DNA from: Nematostella vectensis
Taxonomy: Eukaryota > Cnidaria > Anthozoa > Actiniaria > Edwardsiidae
Assembly: GCF_932526225.1 (NCBI RefSeq)
Contig: NC_064038.1
Coordinates: forward strand, 11,159,070-11,223,069
Reading direction: 5' to 3'
Length of the DNA stretch: 64,000 bases
The position numbers and the translations under genes were made by a program. The notes under the pieces were generated by a model. It ran no database searches, was not told the DNA's origin, and was given only the letters and a program-made list of their open reading frames with translations. Of the stretch, positions 56,830 to 64,000 are shown in pieces (the first letter of the stretch is position 1; every line of letters begins with the position of its first letter).

Positions 56830-57200
56830 ATATGTTTGATATGAACACATATGACAACCAAACTTGGTATGTGTCATGTGTGTGTCAAGGGGTGTGCAAC
56901 AATATGGTCACGTGATGCGTGACGTCATCCATGACGTCACTTCATATGACAACCAAACTTGGTATGTGTCATGTGTGCGTCAAGGGGTGTGCACCAATAT
57001 GGTCGTGGTATTTTTGGCGTCATCAATGACGTCACTTAAAGCAAAAATATGCTTACGTCAACAAAATAAAAAATATATATATTTCGTGAAAAAAAAAAAC
57101 ATCGTGCGACAACCAAGCCTGGTAGGTGTCATGCATGTTAAAGGGGTGCAAGGAGATGGTCACATGACATCATCGATGACGTCACTAAAAGTTGTTCTTA
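56830..57200 (+). repeat. CRE-rich tandem repeat, distant copy
   Basis: Three units related to 26765-27270: CAACCAAACTTGGTATGTGT, GGTCACGTGATGCGTGACGT, and paired sites at 56920-56939, 57014 and 57165 with small changes. Confidence 0.85.
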
Positions 57201-57539
57201 CATTTACGGCTGTTCTTATATTTATTGGTGTTATTATATTTATGGATGATACAAGGGAACGATATATAATAGTAATAGAGCATTGGATGATATTGAATGA
57301 GTCTTAGTGACCGAAATATTCTGTCATTTTCGACACTTTTTTACGAGGGAGGAGGAGGAGGCAGTGAACAAGTATTTTTACCACCGAAAAGAGGGATAAT
57401 CGGGGAAGGGACTTGGCTTTGTTTTCATGGCGGAGTCGTGGGGCGGCTGTGGTTTTACGGGAGACAGAGAGTCGGGCGGAAGGGGTGTGCTAGCTGTGAA
57501 GCCGTCAATCATGTACACTTTCACGAGAAAACGCCCTTG

Positions 57540-57655
57540 CTTTACTCCCTGACATAGTTATTCTATAATATCCCCCTTGACATAATTGTTCTATAATACC
57601 CCCTGACAGTTGCTCTATAATACCCGCCCCCCCCCCCCCTGACATAGCTGTTCTA
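57540..57655. repeat. Four-copy 33-bp tandem repeat
   Basis: CCCTGACATAGTTATTCTAT + AATATCCCCC repeated four times with a C-run of about 13 in the third unit. Confidence 0.8.
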
Positions 57656-57964
57656 TAAATGCAAGCAAAATATTGAGACGTGATTCTTTTTGACTAACGT
57701 CTTTCATAAGCCTCCTCACCCCCTTCACCTCGAGTCCGATTAAAATCGCATCTGCCTCTCGCAAATCCAAAAAAAGGTCATACAGTTTAAAACCACTTGA
57801 AGGACTAGAAATATTGGTTAGAAGTGAAAAAGGGTGAAGAGATAAGGTAAAAAAAAGAATAGAAAAAAAGCAAAGAAAGCTGTTGGCTTGGCTGAGGATC
57901 GAACAAGATCGGATTACATAACAAGAAAACAAATATACCATACCTCCAGAAATAGGCTTGATAC

Positions 57965-58215
57965 ACCGTATTGCAGCTAACGCTTTACAGCTAGGCTGAA
58001 AATTTCGGCCCCAGCACCGCTATCTAGCGATGACCTGTACAACACAAAGGAACCTGCGAGGTACTCGCACATTAAAGCGGAGGCAATAACCAGGATCCCA
58101 GGCCTGACGTCTTAGTCGGTTTCGCCACGCACAGCTCGCTGCTATCAAAGAGGGGAAATATTGTGGTCTATTCGGGCGCCTTGGGTCTCGTGAGGCCTCT
58201 CCAAGGCTGTATCTA
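57965..58215 (-). repeat. SINE-like dispersed repeat, copy 2
   Basis: Reverse-complement relative of 41790-42015; shared blocks named there. Divergence is high. Confidence 0.5.
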
Positions 58216-58605
58216 CGTACAGGCTTGGATTCTTGAGCAGACTACCAGGGCATCAAACCAGGTCACGTCAACGTGTATTTTTCTTCGACGATGAAGTTTC
58301 CAAATTCGTTGTTTGCGCACTTGAATGACTTTAGTGAATGAAATCAAGTTTCATTCATGTTTTTCGGTTTGATAGTTTATTTTAGATGCTCTTTTGCGGT
58401 TTCTTAAAACAAAGCGGTTTCCGGGTTATCCCGAAATCGATGAGCTTTTGCGTATTTTTGTGTGTGTGCGATTTTCTGTGTGGTTTTGCGGTTTTCGTCA
58501 TAGGCGAACCATGAAAAGAACTAGGATACTTTGAGAAAATAAAATATAAATTGAAGCTGTGCATTGACTGTTTCCTAAATAAAGCTAGTTAAATTACTTT
58601 TTCCG

Positions 58606-58752
58606 TGGCGTAGCCAGGATTTTTAACAGGAGGGGGCCCAAAAGGCCCTTTCAAGGAATTGTCTCCTTTATTTTAGATAATGTCTCATACATTTACTGTA
58701 TTTTTGGCTGCTAAAAGGGGGAGGGCCTAGGCCACCCCCCTGGCTACGCCCA
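58606..58752. mobile_element. Small inverted-repeat element (GGCGTAGCCAGG ends)
   Basis: CGTGGCGTAGCCAGGATTTT on the left and the inverse CCCTGGCTACGCCCATG on the right, about 140 bp. A related but less clear piece lies at 8318-8490. Confidence 0.6.
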
Positions 58753-58756
58753 TGAT

Positions 58757-58882
58757 ACTAGCCTTGTGTGTAGTTTTTAAGGGGAATTGTGGCGCAGAAA
58801 GGGGTTTGGGAAGTTTTCTCTCGAGTGACTAAACCTATTTCTGCGCCACAATTCCCCTTAAAAAACGACACACAAGACTAAT
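58757..58882. repeat. Hairpin with about 42-bp arms
   Basis: The left arm TAGCCTTGTGTGTAGTTTTT + AAGGGGAATTGTGGCGCAGA and the right arm TTTCTGCGCCACAATTCCCC + TTAAAAAACGACACACAAGA are near-inverse, with a loop of about 38 bases. MITE-like. Confidence 0.85.
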
Positions 58883-59784
58883 ATATTAATTTTACTAGCT
58901 TTTGAGGAAACAGTCAAGACACAACTTCAAATTATATAGTTATTATTTTCCCGAAAGATCACGAGGAACTGATTCTTATCTTGGTTCGCCTGTGTTTCCG
59001 TAACCCCCTCCCCTCCCTGCTGTGTTTGCAAAACTTGTCAATAAATTAAATCAGCTGGAAGTTTAAAGAACAGACCAGTGAAGATGACCAACAGGCTTTA
59101 AACTTACCCTCATCAACCTAACGGAAACTATTAAAACGCCTTATTTACAAACATTCTTTTAAAGAGCTCCATTTGATTCTATAGTGACTCAGACCATTTC
59201 TTGACCAAAAATTCTGCAAGTATACAACAACGAATAGCCAGCATGATTCTAATTCAATAGTACATCTTCTTTGTTAAAGGTTTCTTTTAGATCCGATTAG
59301 AAAATAAACAATCTGTTTCAAAATTCTAATTATTTTCTCAATAACAGAGATTGCTTTTAAAAGCGACGCGTTTGCCCCTGAGGGTCAACAAGCAAATAGG
59401 ATCCTGCGAATGTTTATACTAAAGGTTGCGGCGCAAATTTCCATCAACACAAACACAGCATGACAACAATATTCCTGCGTAATCCCACTCAACAACTCAA
59501 GCTGTGAGAAAAAAAAAATCACAAAATTATCAGACTGTTCATTTCCTGAAGGGTCCTTTCCATTCAAATACATATAACCGACCGGTACCCTTACATGGAT
59601 TACTCTACTTCTCTAGACAGACACGGAAACACGCTGAACTTGGCACAGAGATGCTGCAGATAGCCAATGAATGAGTCAGAGTGTATTATTATTACGCTAA
59701 TATCATGAATAAGAATGACATCAAGTATCCCGCTGATTCTGTGATTTCGCTGTTCAAGATCGAGCAGACGTAAGGGACAGTGCG

Positions 59785-62700
59785 ATGGCTTCCAGACAGA
59801 CGATGGCATGTCTTCTTTTCCTCCTTCTTGTGTCCTTCGTCGTTCGGCCGGTGACATCGCAAGGTGGGTACCCAAAGGCTGTTAGCAATGACATGCAATC
59901 AGTGGTAATCTTTTACGGCGATTTGGAATCCCCAAAGGGATATAAGCGCATCAAAAAGATCGAGAATCGTAACTCAGCCCTAGATGAGAGAAGCGGGTCC
60001 ATTTTATTTTTCTTATATAATCGCGTCGGGTCAAAGGCGCAGAAAAAAAGGGATTCCTGTCTTCCGGAGGAGCGCTTTCTTTTGCGGATTACCCTTTCTT
60101 TTTGGCATTTCAGGAAAGCTTATACAAAGTATTATTTATCCAACGTACAAAACACGCGTTTAATTACAAAGAAAAGAACTTTTGTTTAATGAAACGCCCA
60201 GCGTGAAAAGCATATTTATAGGATTGTGAATCCGTATCTTTCCATTAGCGTTTTGAATTTCTTACACCCTTTTTCCTCTAACGAGATAAAGCACGTCGAG
60301 GCATGGTATAAAATGGCTGATTTGCTGTCACAGTCGTCATACATGCTGTCACAGTCGTTATAAGTCGTCATACCACGTTAAATATTTACCAATGAAAAAC
60401 AGGCATTAAAAAATGGATATTAACTACACCCATATACACAGGTTTTCAGTATTTCATTTCAGTGATAATGCTGTAAAATCTGGCTTATGAGGGCTGCTAG
60501 ATCATGTCTTGACCATTGTTTGTGATACAGAATTTTAGGCTACTTAGGTTCTTAAATAGGTTTTTAATTTTAAAGAAAAGTTTATATAGTAATGGCTGGT
60601 AGAAGTGCGGTATCTAGATTGACGAAATGTCAATACTGTCCTTCGTAAGATCATGTGATCCTATAGAATTCATGTTTTAGTTTACTGCTTGAGAATCATG
60701 ATTTTCATCATTGCTGGGAGATCTTAAAGGTTCATTTAAAAAAAAAAATAACATCCTATTTCAAATTTAAGGCTAAATAAGTTCTTATTTAACAGGAGTC
60801 TTCATTCGTATCTTTAGGCTAACAGGTTATTAAATTTTAGGTATTATAAGCGGGTAAGTACTGTACGTTCATATGTGAGCCCTATTTACTTAAGTTCACG
60901 CAAGTGGATTTAAAAATGAATCTCGGTAAAATGAGACAGCAAAAGAGGTGTTAAAAAAAGAATATAAAAACACAGTTCTTTAAAACCGTAAATTGATGAC
61001 ATGTCGCTAGGCCTAGAAAGACCGGCGTTGATCGATAGAGAGAAAAATGTTTTGATTTTTTCTATTGTTTTATCTGAGACACTATCAATCGAGTGAGTTT
61101 GTTTAAGCGCAGGGTGTTTTCTTGTTTTGGAATGCCGGTCCGAGCCGTAATAAGTGCCTGACTCCTGAGTGCCAAAAATGTTTAACTTGAAGTTTGATGG
61201 TTATTCATGGGACAATTAGCGGTAAAAATTGTCACTTGCTCGCAAGAGACAAATCAATGACTTTTCTTTCTTTGTTAAAAATTGTTGAATACAGTCCAGT
61301 TTCGTGGGTCAACCGTAAATGATGTTTTTTACACCATTTTGTCCATACGCACATATGATGTGTACGGATAAAATGGAATAACGTCCTTTAATGGTGAGGT
61401 GGTCGCGTGAGAAAACCGAGAAAGCGCTGTATTTCCCCCAGGCAAGAGCAAAGTTTTTCCCTTTCAATCCCCTCTGTCGACCCACCGTTTTGTTAATTCT
61501 ACCAAAATAGCAACTTCGAGAAAGTATCCATTTCTGTTGGCTGATTTAAGGAGTTTTTTTTGCGTTATTTGCATTTGCATTTGGTAAATGAAGTACCAGA
61601 ACTTTGCTTTAAACTTTCAACACAAAATATGTTTTCCTACGCTGGTTAAAAACAATGACATGGCTGACAAGAGCTCTTTGTGCTTACAAAAAAGATCATT
61701 CAAAGTCCCAAGACCCACGCTTTTTTGGCGCCATACAATGCTCCCTACCCCTCCCCGCAGAGTAACGTAAAATACATCTCTCTCATATCAAGATTACTTG
61801 TAAAGAATGTGTCATTTTGAAATTTCTGTATTTAACCCCTTTCAATTCTATAGATGGAAAATCATGTAAGTAATAATCAAAGCAACATCTATTATTTGTT
61901 AGTCAAGAAGCCTAGAAACCAGTTACAACTACTACCACAGGTGTCCCGTCATTATACACAAAGCTGACACCAGGGTTTTTATCTTTGCGATATTTTCATG
62001 ATCTTTCAGGTGCTCACAAGCACGACATTGAGCACAAGCTTCTCAATGATCTCTTTACAAACTACTCAAAGATAGCCAGGCCCGTGCTCAACAAGAGTGA
62101 AGCCATCGAGGTCCAGTTTGATTTGGCGTATGCCCAGCTCATCAACCTGGTAAGGAGCGGATCTAGGGGGAGGGGTAAAGGGTGTTTGACCCTCCCCCCT
62201 ATTTTGGTGAATGTCCCTATTCCGTACTTGCAGGCCTTTAGTCGGTGCTTTTCGCTATTCGCCGAGTCATGGCCGCCAACTTGTTGTGTTCTGGCCGCGC
62301 GCGAGCTGGGAAAAGGAGACGGATTGAAGATGGCGGCAACGACTAAACGATTAGGGGAGTTGCATTGTCCATCAACACAGCTGTCCTGGGAGATAGGAAT
62401 TTTTGCCTATGGGAGCCAAAAGTTAAATAACGGCTTTTTAACACCCCATATCTCTTCCCCCTATTTTGTCGTTGGATCAAACCTGTTAACTTTATGCCTT
62501 GATCTAACAGAACAGCAAAGATCAAATCCTTCAGAGCAAGGTGTGGTTTAGACAGGTATGTGGATATTCTAATATGTCACCAAAATTGGATCATGTTTTA
62601 TTGTTATTTTTGTATGTTATCAATTTTGCATCCATTCTTATTTTTGACTGGATTAATCCATTCTTGTTTGTCACCGTTCTTGATCAATTTAATTTTGTTG

Positions 62701-64000
62701 TTCACAAGTACCAGGGGTGGTAAAGGGTATTTTTATGTGAAACGAGATTTGGCCATTTTTCACCCTACGAGAAACGTGAAATCGTCCATTTCGGTGTCCG
62801 TGAAACTTGATTTAACGATTTTTCTGCCCGTGAAACGTGAAAAGCCATTTTGCCTGGTCCGTGAAACGTGATCCATACCCCCTTTACCAGCCTGAAGAAC
62901 TGGATCAAGGATCAATCCATTTTTGTTTGTCATCAATTTTGGATCAATCCATTATTTTTTGTTATCATGGATCACTCCATTCTTGTTTGTCATCGAACAC
63001 CCCCCCCCCCCCCCCCCCACAACGGCCAATAGTCCACTTTCGGTTCTCAATAGACGTGCTATTTGTAGACAAAACTATAAAGCATAAGCTAGTATGTCGT
63101 CAATCCATAAGTTCTCTGCAGCCAATTCCGACAATAAACGCCCCGAAAACTCACTCCCTCTACCCCCACCTCCCCAGAAAAATTAGGTATATTTTTTCGG
63201 ATGTCGCAACCCCCCCCCCCCCCCCCCCCCCAAGAAAAATCCTGGGTACGGGCCTGGAATGCTGAATCAATTTGTTCTCGTTTGCCATCAGTACTGGATC
63301 AACCCATTCTTGACGTGGCATCCAGAGCAGTACGGAGGGATTGAATCCATTAACGTTGATCCTGAGATGATATGGAAACCTGATGTTATCCTGTATAACA
63401 AGTAAGCAAGTTATTCTGCCCTTACAGGTGGATTACGGGGTGCTTGTGGCTATATGCGTACATCCGGCGTAATTTTCCCATCTAGAAGATGTAACCTTGT
63501 AACCTTTTTTCTTATGCCGATTGAACGAGATGGGGCTGACAACTTCATGAACCTTTCTGCCAATATACTATGAATCATGAAAAATATTTGCCATACATCT
63601 CTGAAGTCAAGTAAAATATAGTTGACAAGTCTATGTTTATATAATATTTAAGTCATGCCTATCTAGCAGCACAATCGGCAGATGATAAGGCCGTAGACTT
63701 ATAGAGGATTGTCCGCCTTAGTCTTCTTATGTCAGGGCCGTAGCAGGCCTCGATGTATTGGAGGAGGGACACGAAACAATTGGGGGCACAACCACGCCCC
63801 TGCGGGTCATTTCCTTATAACTTTTAGATACTTTAAAGAATATTTGGGATATATTTACTCCCAATGCGCCATCCCCTGCTATGGCCCTGTATATAGTCGC
63901 TCGAACATTGCCATGTTTTGCTATTCCAGTATCGGGTTCGGGGAGACAGGCGCCATCTACAAGTTCGACACAAAAGCCACCGTGAAGCACAATGGGTACA
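59785..64000 (+). CDS. Second nicotinic acetylcholine receptor subunit, 5' part, cut by window end
   Basis: Exons 59785-59863, 62010-62149, 62511-62555, 63292-63401 and 63930 onward (still open at 64000), phases 1, 0, 0, 2, the same as in the receptor gene at 44324. Exons 2, 3 and 4 have identical lengths in the two genes (140, 45 and 110 nt). Exon 1 is a signal peptide (MASRQTMACLLFLLLVSFVV). The next parts read AHKHDIEHKLLNDLFTNYSK, NSKDQILQSKVWFRQ, YWINPFLTWHPEQYGGIESI and SIGFGETGAIYKFDTKATVK-like sequence. These cover the N-terminal helix and first strands of the ligand-binding domain. The Cys loop, loop C and membrane segments lie beyond the window, so alpha or non-alpha type cannot be told. 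Same strand and intron map show a tandem duplication. Confidence 0.92.
59864..62009 (+). other. Intron 1 of the second receptor gene
   Basis: AT-rich. Holds the GGTTCTTA-AATAGG dispersed repeat (60535-60850), related to 31925-32020. No exon or RNA gene recognised. Confidence 0.5.
62570..63315 (+). repeat. Degenerate copies of the acceptor and start of exon 4 in the second receptor gene
   Basis: The true junction reads TTCTCGTTTGCCATCAG|TAC then TGGATCAACCCATTCTTG. At least five upstream pieces copy it loosely, for example GACTGGATTAATCCATTCTT, GATCAATCCATTTTTGTTTG + TCATCA, TTTGGATCAATCCATT and GATCACTCCATTCTTGTTTG. Poly-C runs of about 19 lie between (63000, 63210). None of the copies keeps a clean AG|TACTGG. 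Confidence 0.7.
62740..62880. repeat. CCGTGAAACGTGA short tandem repeat
   Basis: Four to five imperfect units of about 35 bp around CCGTGAAACGTGA, inside intron 3 of the second receptor gene. Confidence 0.6.

Overview
The window is animal nuclear DNA: intron-rich genes with GT..AG junctions, animal-only families (thrombospondin-repeat proteins, nicotinic acetylcholine receptors, CLN3), a non-LTR retrotransposon, and many miniature inverted-repeat elements and minisatellites. The gene content and repeat style fit a cnidarian, most likely an anthozoan such as a sea anemone. That placement is inference; no single base pattern proves it.

Layout. 439-2287 (+): last exons of a gene I do not recognise. 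5354-22615 (+): a complete 25-exon unconventional myosin, 1077 codons, with a class VII-like motor, IQ motifs, a charged helix and a short tail with no MyTH4 or FERM domain, ending in a small Gly-X-Y tract. 23456-25570 (-): a two-exon CLN3/battenin-family membrane protein. About 27650-30790 (+): a CR1/L2-like retrotransposon with intact endonuclease and reverse transcriptase, sitting in a palindromic repeat rich in TGACGTCA. 32983-40158 (-): a five-exon secreted protein with thrombospondin type 1 repeats, one of whose introns is a 4.2 kb 26-bp satellite. 44324-51587 (+): a complete five-exon nicotinic acetylcholine receptor alpha-type subunit. 52.4-57.2 kb: repeats, including a second foldback-like element and a dead tyrosine recombinase. 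59785-64000 (+): the first five exons of a second nicotinic receptor subunit with the same intron positions, cut by the window end. All exon chains given here keep phase, and the four complete ones have total lengths divisible by three.

Main observation. Many of the tandem arrays are not randomly placed. At no fewer than eight exon edges, in the unknown gene, the myosin, the thrombospondin-repeat gene and both receptor genes, the repeat unit carries a copy of the last or first bases of the exon plus its splice site, so the intron holds a ladder of duplicate splice donors (up to about 37 in one intron) or acceptors. This is the raw material predicted by the tandem-duplication model of intron gain, and it sets a splice-site choice problem: in at least the myosin exon 14 case, use of a downstream copy would break the reading frame.

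The genes show no sign of a shared pathway, except the two receptor genes, which are a local tandem duplication.
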